This document shows positions 18,630 through 26,928 of a stretch of DNA of 64,000 nucleotides, piece by piece. The notes beneath the pieces were generated by a model. It ran no database searches, was not told where the DNA came from, and saw only the letters and a program-made list of their open reading frames with translations. The stretch is from Lachnospiraceae bacterium (lineage in GTDB: Bacteria > Bacillota > Clostridia > Lachnospirales > Lachnospiraceae). The translations under genes and the position numbers were made by a program. Position 1 is the first letter of the stretch. The number at the start of each line of letters is the position of its first letter. The DNA lies in contig JAFRYA010000003.1 of the NCBI GenBank assembly GCA_017441295.1, positions 62,001-126,000 of the forward strand, given 5' to 3'.

Positions 18630-19589
18630 TTAGTCCTCGTAAGTATCAAGCTGTTCTTTGATGTCCGCCATTACACGGTCGATGCAGTCCTGCACCTCGC
18701 CTGAAATATTGAAGCCCGATGCTCTGACGTGACCGCCGCCGCCGTATTTAACGGCTATCTTATTCACGTCGAAATTGCCCGTTGAACGCAGGCTGCACTT
18801 GTATTCGCCGGGGCCCAGCTCATACATAAAGAACGCGCAGAGCACGCCTCTGGTAAGTCTCAGCTGCGGTACAATGCCGTCCAGGTCCTTCTGGGTCACG
18901 CCGAATTCTTTCATTTTCTCCTGTGAGACATATGAATAAATCGCCCGTCCGTCATACATCAGGACGCTGTTAACAACCGCGTCGCCAATGATGCGGTTTT
19001 CGTTATAGCTTTTAGCATAGAAGCTGTCATCAATTATCTCATTAGTAGGAATGCCGAACTCCATCAGGTCGGCTGCGACGCGCATTGTATCCGGTGATGT
19101 GAGCGGGTACTTAAATACACCTGTGTCAAAGATAATGCCTGTGTACAGGGCTATCGCGATATCCCTGTCGATTTTGGAGCGGTCCATGTAGCCATACACG
19201 GTCTCGCTGGCGGATGAAGAATTGGCATTTACGTAATTCTCATCCGCATATTTAGTATTGCTGATATGGTGGTCAATATTTACGGTGTGCTTAGCCTTCT
19301 CAAAATATTTAACGGCCTGCCCTATCCTGTCCAGGCTGGCTGCATCCAGGCAGATCATCAGATCATATTCCCTGTCAACGTCATATGATGAATTGATCTT
19401 ATCGATGTTTTTGATAAAGGTCAGCTTGCCCTGAGGCTCTTCCAGGAACAGATCAACCTGTATTTCAGGGAAGTTCTTTACCACATAATTGTAAAGCCCC
19501 AGATTAGAGCCCACGCAGTCGCCATCCGGTCTGATATGACCCGTGATGGCCAGAGTATTAACATTTTTCAGCAGTTCATCAATTAACAT
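18630..19589 (-). CDS. nrnA: DHH-family phosphoesterase, NrnA-like nanoRNase/pAp phosphatase
   Basis: Bifunctional oligoribonuclease and 3',5'-bisphosphate nucleotidase expected to degrade short RNAs and pAp. The 319-residue protein has the DHH catalytic motifs: GHIRPDGDCVGSN at about residue 18, DLMICLDAAS, the DHH triad in NIDHHISNT, and the C-terminal DHHA1 RNA-binding motif YGGGGHVRASGF. It overlaps rbfA by 7 nt and abuts truB; the order rbfA-nrnA-truB-ribF is common in Clostridia and supports the assignment. Confidence 0.92.
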   Translation of the reverse strand: MLIDELLKNVNTLAITGHIRPDGDCVGSNLGLYNYVVKNFPEIQVDLFLEEPQGKLTFIKNIDKINSSYDVDREYDLMICLDAASLDRIGQAVKYFEKAKHTVNIDHHISNTKYADENYVNANSSSASETVYGYMDRSKIDRDIAIALYTGIIFDTGVFKYPLTSPDTMRVAADLMEFGIPTNEIIDDSFYAKSYNENRIIGDAVVNSVLMYDGRAIYSYVSQEKMKEFGVTQKDLDGIVPQLRLTRGVLCAFFMYELGPGEYKCSLRSTGNFDVNKIAVKYGGGGHVRASGFNISGEVQDCIDRVMADIKEQLDTYED

Positions 19590-19927
19590 AATTCGTCAAT
19601 CTTCTTCATCATCTCCATCGCGTCCTCAATGGATGTGTCCATAATGAACGTGATTTCCGGAGTATTGCGCATGTTTAGCCTGTGCGCCAGCTCTCTTCTT
19701 ATAAAGCCGGCTGCGCTTTTCAGCCCTTCGCCCGTCTGGGCTCTGTCTTCGTCAGAACCCAGCACGGAAATATATGCCTTGCAGGTTTTGAGGTCCGTAG
19801 CCACCTCAACCAGCACTACGCTGGTGAGCGGATGGATCCTCGGGTCCTTTGTTTCCCTGATTATCTGGGAAAGTTCACGCTGGACCTCTGCATTTATTCT
19901 GGTACTCTTTATAGAATTCTTTCTCAT
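19583..19927 (-). CDS. rbfA: ribosome-binding factor A
   Basis: Small KH-like protein that assists maturation of the 30S subunit and processing of 16S rRNA. The 114-residue sequence has the expected features: R-x-N-AEVQRELSQII near the N-terminus, KDPRI followed by TSVVLVEVATDLKTCKAYISVL, and RRELAHRLNMRNTPEITFI. The start overlaps the infB stop as ATGA and the end overlaps nrnA by 7 nt, consistent with coupled translation in the operon. Confidence 0.95.
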   Translation of the reverse strand: MRKNSIKSTRINAEVQRELSQIIRETKDPRIHPLTSVVLVEVATDLKTCKAYISVLGSDEDRAQTGEGLKSAAGFIRRELAHRLNMRNTPEITFIMDTSIEDAMEMMKKIDELC

Positions 19928-22900
19928 GTTCTTGGTACTTCTTTCATTTCATAAGCTTCCATGATATCGCCTTCTTTGATATCCTGGAAATCCTTGAGAA
20001 CGATACCGCATTCGTAGCCGGATCTGACTTCCTTAGCGTCATCTTTGAATCTCTTAAGTGTATCTACAGAGCCTTCATAAATCTGCTCGCCGTCTCTGCT
20101 CAGGCGGATCTTGGAATCTCTCTTGACAATACCGTCGGTTACATATGAGCCTGCGATAATGCCTACGCCTGAAGCCTTGAATGTCTGTCTTACCTCTACA
20201 TGTCCGGTAATAACTTCCTCATAGATAGGCTTGAGCATACCCTTCATAGCCAGCTCGACGTCGTCGATAGCATTGTAGATTACGCTGTATGTTCTCATGT
20301 CGACGTTCTCATGCTCAATGATATCCCTGGCATCAGCATTCGCGCTGACATTGAACGCGATGATGATAGCCTTGGAAGCGGAAGCCAGGATAGCATCTGA
20401 AACAGATACATTACCAACGCCTGAATGGATAACACGGATGACAACTTCGTCATTTGACAGCTTGTTCATGCTCTCCTTGATAGCCTCAACAGAACCCTGA
20501 ACGTCGGCTTTAACGATGAGGTTGAGTTCTTTCAGCTCGCCGGCCTTCATCTGGTCAAATACGTCATCCAGACTCATCTTCTTGGACTTGGTGCCTGCCA
20601 GCAGCTTCTTCTTGTTCTCCTCAATGAATACCTGAGCGAACTGCTTAGCATCCTTGTCGTTGTCATAAGCAACGAATGTATCACCAGCGTTAGGAACGCC
20701 GTTCATACCGGTGATCTCAACAGGTGTGGATGGGCCTGCTTCTTTGATCTTCTGGCCTTTGTCATTGGTCATTGCACGGACTTTACCATAGGATTCGCCC
20801 ATTGCGACATGGTCGCCGACCTTCAGTGTACCCTTCTGTACGAGCAATGTAGCTACTGAGCCGCGGCCCTTGTCCAGCTTAGCCTCGATAACGATACCAC
20901 GTGCCTTGCGGTTCGGGTTAGCTCTGAGCTCAAGGATTTCGGTATCCAGCAGAACCATCTCAAGGAGGTTCTCAATACCGTCGCCCTTCTTGGCTGATAC
21001 CGGTACGAAGATGGTATCTCCGCCCCACTCTTCAGGAACGATACCCTGATCAGCCAGTTCCTGTTTAACCTTTTCAATGTTTGCGCCAGGTTTATCAATC
21101 TTGTTGATAGCTACGATGATGTGGATTTTGGCAGCCCTGGCATGGCTGATTGCCTCAATAGTCTGAGGCATAACACCGTCGTCAGCTGCAACTACCAGGA
21201 TGGCAACGTCTGTAGCCTGAGCGCCACGCAGACGCATAGCAGTGAATGCTTCATGGCCCGGTGTATCCAGGAAAGTGATGGATTCACCATTAATTTCAAC
21301 TGTATATGCACCAATGTGCTGTGTAATACCGCCTGCCTCTTTGGCAATAACATTGGTCTTTCTGATAGCATCCAGAAGGGATGTCTTGCCGTGGTCAACG
21401 TGGCCCATTACAACTACTACAGGGGGTCTCTTAACCAGAGTCTCTTCCGGATCCGGTTCCTCCTTCAGCAGTTCCTCAATGGCGTCAACTACTACTTCGT
21501 GCTCGCATATGATATCCATGTCGAGCGCGATCTCTTCAGCGGTCTCATAATCAAATATATCGTTTACGGTTACAATCTGACCCTTCAGGAAGAGCTTCTT
21601 GATCAGTGCTGCAGGCTGCATCTTCAGCTTGGCAGCGAAGTCCTTTACTGAGATATGGTCAGGAATGGTGATAACCTTGATTTCCTCTTCTTCAGGCTGT
21701 GGCTTAACAGGCTGCTTATTGGCTCTCTGGGCTGCTTTCTCGTTCTCTAAGCGATCGAACTTATCGCCCTTCTGCTTATCAAATCTGCCCTTGTCCTGGC
21801 GCTGATTGCCCTTCTTCTTGGAACGGTCGTCAACCGGCGCGCCTCCGCCTGCAGGTCCGCTCTTTCTCTCGTTCCTGCCCTGCTGGCCGCCTCTGCGCTC
21901 GTTCTGATTATCGTCGTCTTTATCTTTGGCAAAACGGTCGTCACGGCCGCGGAATCCGCCGCCCTGGCCTCTGCCCTGCTGGTTATTGTCGCGGTTCGGA
22001 CGATTGTTATTTCCCTGTCCGCCCTTTCTGTCACGGTTATCACGTCCGCCTCTGTCATTACGGTCAGACTGTCTGTCACCATCCTTTTTCGGTCTGCTGA
22101 CAAGCAGATCGTCAGGATTTACGGTTCCCTTAACAATCTTGGCTCTGAGTGATTTTACAGCTTCACTCTCGCCAGGCTTGGAAAGGTCCTGCTTAGGCTG
22201 CTGAGGCTTGGCCTGCTCTGGTTTCTTAGCCGGAGCCGGTGCCGGTGCCTTAGGTGTCTCTGCAGGTTTTGCAGGCTCCTGAACAGGAGTTGTTTCAGGT
22301 GCCTTAGGTGTCTCAGCCGGAGCTGGTGCTGGGGCTGGAGCAGGTGCCGGAGCCGGTGCTGGGGTTGGCTGCGGTGTTTCTGTTTTTTCTATAGCCGGTG
22401 CTGGCTGTTCTTCTTTTACAGGAGTTGGTACATAATCATCAGGTTTTCTGTCTCTGGCAGGACGTACCTGACTTGGCAGCGGTCTTTTAACAGGCTGGAC
22501 TTCATCATCCGGCCTTCTGTCCCTTGCAGGACGTACCTGGCTTGGAAGAGGCTTTTTCTTTTGCTCTTCCCTTCTTCTTTCATCGCGCTGATGCTGGGCA
22601 ATCTCACGGCCTTTCTGAGAAGTGCTGTGCTGAGGATTGAATACAGCAATGATCTTCTTTTTCTTCTTTGCTCCATCCCCTTCAGCAGATGCAGGCTTCT
22701 TAGCTGCGTTTGCTTTCTCTGCCTGAGCCTGAGCATGCTCTCTGGCCTCTTTGGCTTCCTTTTCTACCTGCTTAACAATATGGTCCGGAAGCGCAACAGC
22801 CTTAACAGCCGGCTTTGCGGCAGGTTCTGCCTGAGTCTGTTTGCCAAATTTTGCCCTGACTTTAGCGATCAGATCATCAGGAACAGTGCTCATGTGACTT

Positions 22901-22986
22901 TTTACATCAGCACCCTCCTTAGCAAGAAATCCCAGTATTTCCTTGCTTTCAACGTTGAGTTCCTTTGCCAATTCGTGAATTTTCAA
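19924..22986 (-). CDS. infB: translation initiation factor IF-2
   Basis: GTPase that positions initiator tRNA on the 30S subunit. At 1020 residues it is long because of an extended N-terminal linker: an IF2-N domain at the start, then a low-complexity region (about residues 50-430) with Ala-Pro repeats, Arg/Asp/Gly-rich blocks and a 23-residue tandem repeat beginning [12 protein letters not shown]. The GTPase domain has [23 protein letters not shown] and NKIDKP, followed by domains II-IV. It starts with TTG at 22986, supported by AGGAGG 7 nt upstream, and overlaps ylxQ by 4 nt. Confidence 0.96.
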   Translation of the reverse strand: MKIHELAKELNVESKEILGFLAKEGADVKSHMSTVPDDLIAKVRAKFGKQTQAEPAAKPAVKAVALPDHIVKQVEKEAKEAREHAQAQAEKANAAKKPASAEGDGAKKKKKIIAVFNPQHSTSQKGREIAQHQRDERRREEQKKKPLPSQVRPARDRRPDDEVQPVKRPLPSQVRPARDRKPDDYVPTPVKEEQPAPAIEKTETPQPTPAPAPAPAPAPAPAPAETPKAPETTPVQEPAKPAETPKAPAPAPAKKPEQAKPQQPKQDLSKPGESEAVKSLRAKIVKGTVNPDDLLVSRPKKDGDRQSDRNDRGGRDNRDRKGGQGNNNRPNRDNNQQGRGQGGGFRGRDDRFAKDKDDDNQNERRGGQQGRNERKSGPAGGGAPVDDRSKKKGNQRQDKGRFDKQKGDKFDRLENEKAAQRANKQPVKPQPEEEEIKVITIPDHISVKDFAAKLKMQPAALIKKLFLKGQIVTVNDIFDYETAEEIALDMDIICEHEVVVDAIEELLKEEPDPEETLVKRPPVVVVMGHVDHGKTSLLDAIRKTNVIAKEAGGITQHIGAYTVEINGESITFLDTPGHEAFTAMRLRGAQATDVAILVVAADDGVMPQTIEAISHARAAKIHIIVAINKIDKPGANIEKVKQELADQGIVPEEWGGDTIFVPVSAKKGDGIENLLEMVLLDTEILELRANPNRKARGIVIEAKLDKGRGSVATLLVQKGTLKVGDHVAMGESYGKVRAMTNDKGQKIKEAGPSTPVEITGMNGVPNAGDTFVAYDNDKDAKQFAQVFIEENKKKLLAGTKSKKMSLDDVFDQMKAGELKELNLIVKADVQGSVEAIKESMNKLSNDEVVIRVIHSGVGNVSVSDAILASASKAIIIAFNVSANADARDIIEHENVDMRTYSVIYNAIDDVELAMKGMLKPIYEEVITGHVEVRQTFKASGVGIIAGSYVTDGIVKRDSKIRLSRDGEQIYEGSVDTLKRFKDDAKEVRSGYECGIVLKDFQDIKEGDIMEAYEMKEVPRT

Positions 22987-23294
22987 ATGTTTACCTCCTG
23001 TAAAATAGATCTTATCTTTTCACTGAATCCCTGATCGGTAACTGCCACGCTGGCACGCGCGGCCTTACCGGTGCATTTCCCTAACCCTTCACGGGTTGAA
23101 TATGTGTATACAGGGATATTTCTATAATTACACATATCATAGAAATGCTTCTTTGTATTTTCCGAGGCATCGCCGGCTATGATCACCAGCTGAGCCTGTC
23201 CTTCCTTTATTGCCTGTTCTGCTGAAAATTCGCCGCTCACGCACTTACGCGCTCTGGTGGCCAGTCCCAGCAGGGATAATACTCTATCCTGCAA
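22983..23294 (-). CDS. ylxQ: L7Ae-family RNA-binding protein YlxQ
   Basis: Small ribosomal L7Ae-like protein that binds kink-turn RNA. The 103-residue protein shows the family pattern: LGLATRARKCVSGEFSAEQAI near the N-terminus and QLVIIAGDASENTKK in the middle. The start is a TTG at 23294, just 1 nt after the nusA stop, with AAGGAG about 9 nt upstream; a longer reading would run into the acidic tail of nusA in another frame. The usual partner ylxR, normally between nusA and ylxQ, is absent here. Confidence 0.88.
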   Translation of the reverse strand: MQDRVLSLLGLATRARKCVSGEFSAEQAIKEGQAQLVIIAGDASENTKKHFYDMCNYRNIPVYTYSTREGLGKCTGKAARASVAVTDQGFSEKIRSILQEVNI

Positions 23295-23295
23295 T

Positions 23296-24462
23296 TTATT
23301 CTTCTCCTTCTTCTGCGCCTTCTTCGTATTCCTCTTCGTACTCGTCCTCGTACTCATCGTCATACTCTTCACCCTCGAAGTCGCCCTTGTAGATCTCATC
23401 AAGGATGTCAGCAGCCTGTGTCTCGTTCAGGATGTCAATCTTGAATCCTGTAAGACGTGCAGCCAGACGCGCATTCTGTCCTTCTTTACCGATAGCCAGT
23501 GACAGTTGGTAGTCAGGAACAATTACTGTAGCGGTCTTCTCTTCGTCATCAGCGATTACGGAAATAACCTTAGCCGGTGACAGAGCGTTCTCGATGAGGA
23601 TAGCCGGGTTGTCTGACCAGTTGATAATGTCGATCTTCTCACCCTTAAGTTCTGAAACAACTGTATTAACACGCATTCCATTCATTCCGACACATGCGCC
23701 TACAGGATCAACGTCAGGATCGTTTGAGTAAACAGCCATCTTGGTACGGCTGCCTGCCTCACGGGCGATAGCCATGATCTCAACAGTTCCGTCCTTAACC
23801 TCTGCTACTTCTGATTCAAATAATTTCTTAACGAGTTCAGGATGTGTTCTGGATACCAGTACTCTTAATGACTTCTTGGTATTCTTAACTTCAAGTACAT
23901 ATACCTTTACTCTCTCGCCGATGCGGAACTTCTCGCCCTTAACCTGCTCGTTTTCATTTAATATGCCGTCAGCCTTACCCAGATTGATGGTAATGCTGTT
24001 GTCATTGATTCTCTGAACAACGCCGTTTACGATATCCTTCTCCTTAGCAAGGAACTCCTCGTAAACATTGTCCTTTTCTCTCTCTCTTAAATTCTGCATC
24101 AGAACATTCTTTGCATTCTGAGTCGCGATACGGCTGAATTCTCTTGATTCAGCTGCAAGTCTGACGATCTCGCCCACCTGGCAGAGTGGATAGATCTTCC
24201 TTGCGTCTTCCAGTGAAATCTCAACCAGACCATTCTCTACTTCGTCAACAACTGTCTTCTCAGCGTAAACGTAGAATTCACCGGTCTCCTCATCAACCTT
24301 GGCGAATACATTCTCTGCTGCCAGAATGCTGTCATCTTTCTTCTTGTACTGGTTCTTGTAAGCAGTAACAAGTGCACTCTCGATAGCTGCCAGAATAGAC
24401 TCTTTGCTGATATCCTTTTCTTTTTCCAGAATTTCCAATGCTTCCATTAATTCGCTTGCCAT
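23296..24462 (-). CDS. nusA: transcription termination/antitermination factor NusA
   Basis: RNA polymerase-associated factor that modulates pausing, intrinsic termination and antitermination. The 388-residue protein has the N-terminal polymerase-binding domain, an S1 domain (about 135-200), and KH1-KH2 domains with MAIAREAGSRTKMAVYS, DPVGACVGMNGMRV and SLAIGKEGQNARLAARLTG. It lacks the extra C-terminal acidic repeats of enterobacteria, but ends in a tail of about 30 residues made mostly of Glu, Asp and Tyr. It lies 18 nt after rimP and 1 nt before ylxQ. Confidence 0.96.
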   Translation of the reverse strand: MASELMEALEILEKEKDISKESILAAIESALVTAYKNQYKKKDDSILAAENVFAKVDEETGEFYVYAEKTVVDEVENGLVEISLEDARKIYPLCQVGEIVRLAAESREFSRIATQNAKNVLMQNLREREKDNVYEEFLAKEKDIVNGVVQRINDNSITINLGKADGILNENEQVKGEKFRIGERVKVYVLEVKNTKKSLRVLVSRTHPELVKKLFESEVAEVKDGTVEIMAIAREAGSRTKMAVYSNDPDVDPVGACVGMNGMRVNTVVSELKGEKIDIINWSDNPAILIENALSPAKVISVIADDEEKTATVIVPDYQLSLAIGKEGQNARLAARLTGFKIDILNETQAADILDEIYKGDFEGEEYDDEYEDEYEEEYEEGAEEGEE

Positions 24463-24480
24463 TTTTTTATCTCCTTATTT

Positions 24481-24942
24481 TTACCACTCAAAGTACTGTC
24501 TTATCATTGATATGCCGGACCTCTCCAGGGTTATCTCCTGTCCGTCCTCATCGATGGTGACCGTATCACCGTCGAATGCTTTCAGGATTCCGCAGAAGTC
24601 CTTTTGCTTATTCAAAGGCTTATACAGATGGATTTCCACCGGTTTGCCTAAATTTCTTTGGTAATCTCTTTCTTTCTTAAGCGGCCTCGTAAGACCTGGT
24701 GAACTGATCTCCAGAATGTACGGATCTGTTATAAAATCCTCTTCGTCCAGCTTCTTCTCGAACGCTCTGCTGACCATCTCGCAGTCATCGACGGCGATAC
24801 CGCCTTCTTTGTCAATATATCCGCGCAGATAAAAGTCATTTCCTTCTTTGACATACTCGACATCTACCAGCTCAAAATGGTTTTCTTCGAGTATGGGAAC
24901 GAGAAGTGCTTCGGCTCTGGAGGCAATGTCAATCTTTGCCAT
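24481..24942 (-). CDS. rimP: ribosome maturation factor RimP
   Basis: Needed for 30S subunit maturation. The 153-residue protein has the two family domains: N-terminal alpha/beta with LVDVEYVKEGNDFYLRGYIDK and DDCEMVSRAFEKKLDEED, then YILEISSPGLTRPL leading to the C-terminal SH3-like barrel. It is the first gene of the nusA-infB operon. GGAG is 7 nt before the start. A promoter and a hairpin lie between it and the transporter gene upstream. Confidence 0.95.
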   Translation of the reverse strand: MAKIDIASRAEALLVPILEENHFELVDVEYVKEGNDFYLRGYIDKEGGIAVDDCEMVSRAFEKKLDEEDFITDPYILEISSPGLTRPLKKERDYQRNLGKPVEIHLYKPLNKQKDFCGILKAFDGDTVTIDEDGQEITLERSGISMIRQYFEW

Positions 24943-24969
24943 TTTGATTCTCCTGCAATCCCGAAAAGA

Positions 24970-24995
24970 AAGAGCCGACCTCTCGGTCCGCTCTT
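24970..24995 (-). terminator. hairpin with T-run in the rimP-nusA leader
   Basis: Minus strand AAGAGC-GACC/GGTC-GCTCTT stem with a GAGA loop and one internal mismatch, followed by TCTTTTC. It may end the transporter transcript, but the only visible promoter for rimP lies upstream of it, so it may act as a leader attenuator. Confidence 0.7.
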
Positions 24996-25018
24996 ACTAA
25001 CTACATACTACAGTGGTC

Positions 25019-25047
25019 AATATATCACTAAAATCCAATAAAATCAA
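25019..25047 (-). promoter_or_regulatory. promoter of the rimP-nusA-infB operon
   Basis: Minus strand TTGATT (25042-25047), 17 bp spacer, TATATT (25019-25024), located just after the transporter stop codon and before the leader hairpin. Confidence 0.65.
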
Positions 25048-25050
25048 GGA

Positions 25051-26415
25051 TTATTTAAACTTGAAGGTGATAATTCCGATAACAAAAACAATCAGTACCA
25101 GGATCGGCAGTACATATTTCATGTAGCCCTTCATCCAGTTCTTGATTTTGGCGCCTTTGCCGGTATTGGCCTCTGCCATGAAATTGTCCCAGCCCCATCC
25201 GCTCTTGAACGTACAGAACAGAACATAAACCAGTGAGCCCAGCGGCAAAATGACGTTGCTGACGATGAAGTCTTCCAGATCCAGCACGCCTGAATCCGCT
25301 GCGAACGGATGGAATCCGGCCCAGACGTTAAAGCCCAACGCGCAAGGAATTGACAGCACAGCCAGCGCTACTCCCAGCAATATACATGCCTTCGGCCTGC
25401 TCCATCCCGTCAGGTCTCTGAACATTGACAGGATGTTCTCAAATACAGCCAGCACTGTTGACAGCGCGGCGAAAGTCATGAACAGGAAGAACAGCGTGCC
25501 CCAGATCCTTCCGCCAGGCATATTTACAAATACGTTAGGCAGGGTCATGAACAGCAGTCCCGGGCCTGCTCCCGGATTAATATCAAAGGTAAAGCATGCC
25601 GGGAAGATGATCAGTCCGGCCATTACAGCAACAACCGTATCCAGGATGGTTACGTTGATGCTCTCACCCAGAAGTGATCTGTCCTTGCCCAGATAGCTGC
25701 CGAATATTGCCATAGAGCCTATTCCGAGGCTGAGTGTGAAGAAGGCCTGGTTCATCGCCTTGTTGACGGTCTCCCATGAGAACTTGGCGAAATCCGGTTT
25801 CAGATAGAACTCAAGTCCTGCGGATGCGCCCTTCATGGTCAGAGAATGTACAGCCAGCACTACCATCAGCGCCAGCAATATGATCATCATGATCTTCGTG
25901 ACTCTCTCGAGTCCTTTCTGCAGGCTGAATGAGCAGACAAAGAAACCTATTGCGACCATTATGATGGTAAAAATCAAAGAAGTAGAGACACTGCCCATTG
26001 TATTATTTACAAAATAATTTGTGACAGCATCAGTATCCATGCCGGTGAAGTCACCTTTAATAAATCCAATGAAATACTTGAGGATCCATCCCGCGATAAC
26101 GGTATAATACATCATCAGCAGGATATTGCCCGCGAATGCGAAGAATCCCTGAACATGCCACTTCTGTCCAGGCTTCTCGAGTTTCTGGATCATCATGACA
26201 GGGCTTTTCTGTGCTGCACGTCCCAGTGAGAATTCCATGGTCATTACCGGAATGCCGAATAATATCAGGAATATAATATAGAACAGCACGAAAATGCCGC
26301 CGCCGTACTGGCCGGTGTAATACGGGAATTTCCAAACGTTGCCGAGTCCTATCGCGCATCCCGCGCTCAGGAGAATGAAGCCCAGACGGCTTCCCAGTCT
26401 TTCTCTCTTCTCCAT
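25051..26415 (-). CDS. sodium-dependent transporter, neurotransmitter:sodium symporter (NSS) family
   Basis: Membrane protein of 454 residues with 11-12 hydrophobic spans. The first span has the NSS signature with the unwound sodium/substrate site: GCAIGLGNVWKFPYYTGQ followed by YGGG. Bacterial members (LeuT, TnaT, MhsT) bring in amino acids with sodium; the specific substrate here cannot be told. The start at 26415 is favoured over a GTG at 26427 by an AGGTGG 9 nt upstream. It lies 15 nt after a small TSCPD-domain gene and is probably co-transcribed with it. Confidence 0.92.
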   Translation of the reverse strand: MEKRERLGSRLGFILLSAGCAIGLGNVWKFPYYTGQYGGGIFVLFYIIFLILFGIPVMTMEFSLGRAAQKSPVMMIQKLEKPGQKWHVQGFFAFAGNILLMMYYTVIAGWILKYFIGFIKGDFTGMDTDAVTNYFVNNTMGSVSTSLIFTIIMVAIGFFVCSFSLQKGLERVTKIMMIILLALMVVLAVHSLTMKGASAGLEFYLKPDFAKFSWETVNKAMNQAFFTLSLGIGSMAIFGSYLGKDRSLLGESINVTILDTVVAVMAGLIIFPACFTFDINPGAGPGLLFMTLPNVFVNMPGGRIWGTLFFLFMTFAALSTVLAVFENILSMFRDLTGWSRPKACILLGVALAVLSIPCALGFNVWAGFHPFAADSGVLDLEDFIVSNVILPLGSLVYVLFCTFKSGWGWDNFMAEANTGKGAKIKNWMKGYMKYVLPILVLIVFVIGIITFKFK

Positions 26416-26430
26416 GTCAGTTACCACCTG

Positions 26431-26685
26431 TTATTTTTGAGATTCGTATGCTGCCCTGACAGCTTTAGCGAGCTGATCAGCGCATGATGTAGGTTTCGGG
26501 CCGCAAGTGTTGCCCAAAAGCTTGGACTCAATGTCTTCTACTGTCATGCCGTCAACCAGCATGGAGATGGCCTTGAGGTTGCCCGGGCATCCGCCCATGA
26601 ATGAAACATTTGTAATTACATTATCATTAATATCAAAGTTGATCTCTTTAGAGCATGTGCCCTTTGTCTTGTATGTGTAGTTCAT
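26431..26685 (-). CDS. TSCPD domain protein (TIGR03905 type)
   Basis: An 84-residue protein consisting of a single TSCPD domain, the zinc-binding module also found at the C-terminus of vitamin B12-dependent ribonucleotide reductases. Conserved features are GTCSKEI, FMGGCPGNLKAI and the closing CGPKPTSCADQLA, which provide the cysteines. The free-standing form is common in Clostridia and has no established role. GGAGG is 6 nt upstream of the start. It is followed by the NSS transporter gene. Confidence 0.85.
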   Translation of the reverse strand: MNYTYKTKGTCSKEINFDINDNVITNVSFMGGCPGNLKAISMLVDGMTVEDIESKLLGNTCGPKPTSCADQLAKAVRAAYESQK

Positions 26686-26774
26686 TTTTCCTCCAATAAT
26701 TACCTTTTTCGAATTATTGTCCTTTATTATACATATTTGATTTTACAATGCCATAAAAAAAGAAAAAATTCTTC

Positions 26775-26803
26775 TTGATATTTTTTCACCCTTCATATAT
26801 ACT
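26775..26803 (+). promoter_or_regulatory. promoter of tRNA-Glu
   Basis: TTGATA (26775-26780), 17 bp spacer, TATACT (26798-26803), 20 bp before the tRNA 5' end. Confidence 0.85.
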
Positions 26804-26822
26804 ACAAAGGCACTGTAAATTT

Positions 26823-26894
26823 GGCTCGTTGGTCAAGTGGTTAAGACGCCGCCCTCTCAAGGCGGAATCAGGAGTTCAATTCTCCTACGAGCTG
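26823..26894 (+). tRNA. tRNA-Glu (anticodon CTC)
   Basis: Acceptor GGCTCGT pairs with ACGAGCT (one G-T pair); D-loop contains GTCAAGTGGTTAAGAC; anticodon stem CCGCC/GGCGG around CTCTCAA gives anticodon CTC; T-arm GGAGTTCAATTCTCC. CCA is not encoded. It has its own promoter and terminator and is a single-gene unit. Confidence 0.93.
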
Positions 26895-26897
26895 CTT

Positions 26898-26928
26898 AAG
26901 GAACTGTTCATCGGACAGTTCCTTTTTT
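26898..26928 (+). terminator. terminator of tRNA-Glu
   Basis: Stem AAGGAACTGT / ACAGTTCCTT with a 7-nt loop, then a T-run. It abuts the stop codon of the convergent deacetylase gene and may serve both. Confidence 0.88.

Noticed and set aside
26431-26685. Part of a ribonucleotide reductase, because of the TSCPD domain
   Set aside because: The protein is complete at 84 residues with its own start and stop, and no reductase sequence is adjacent.
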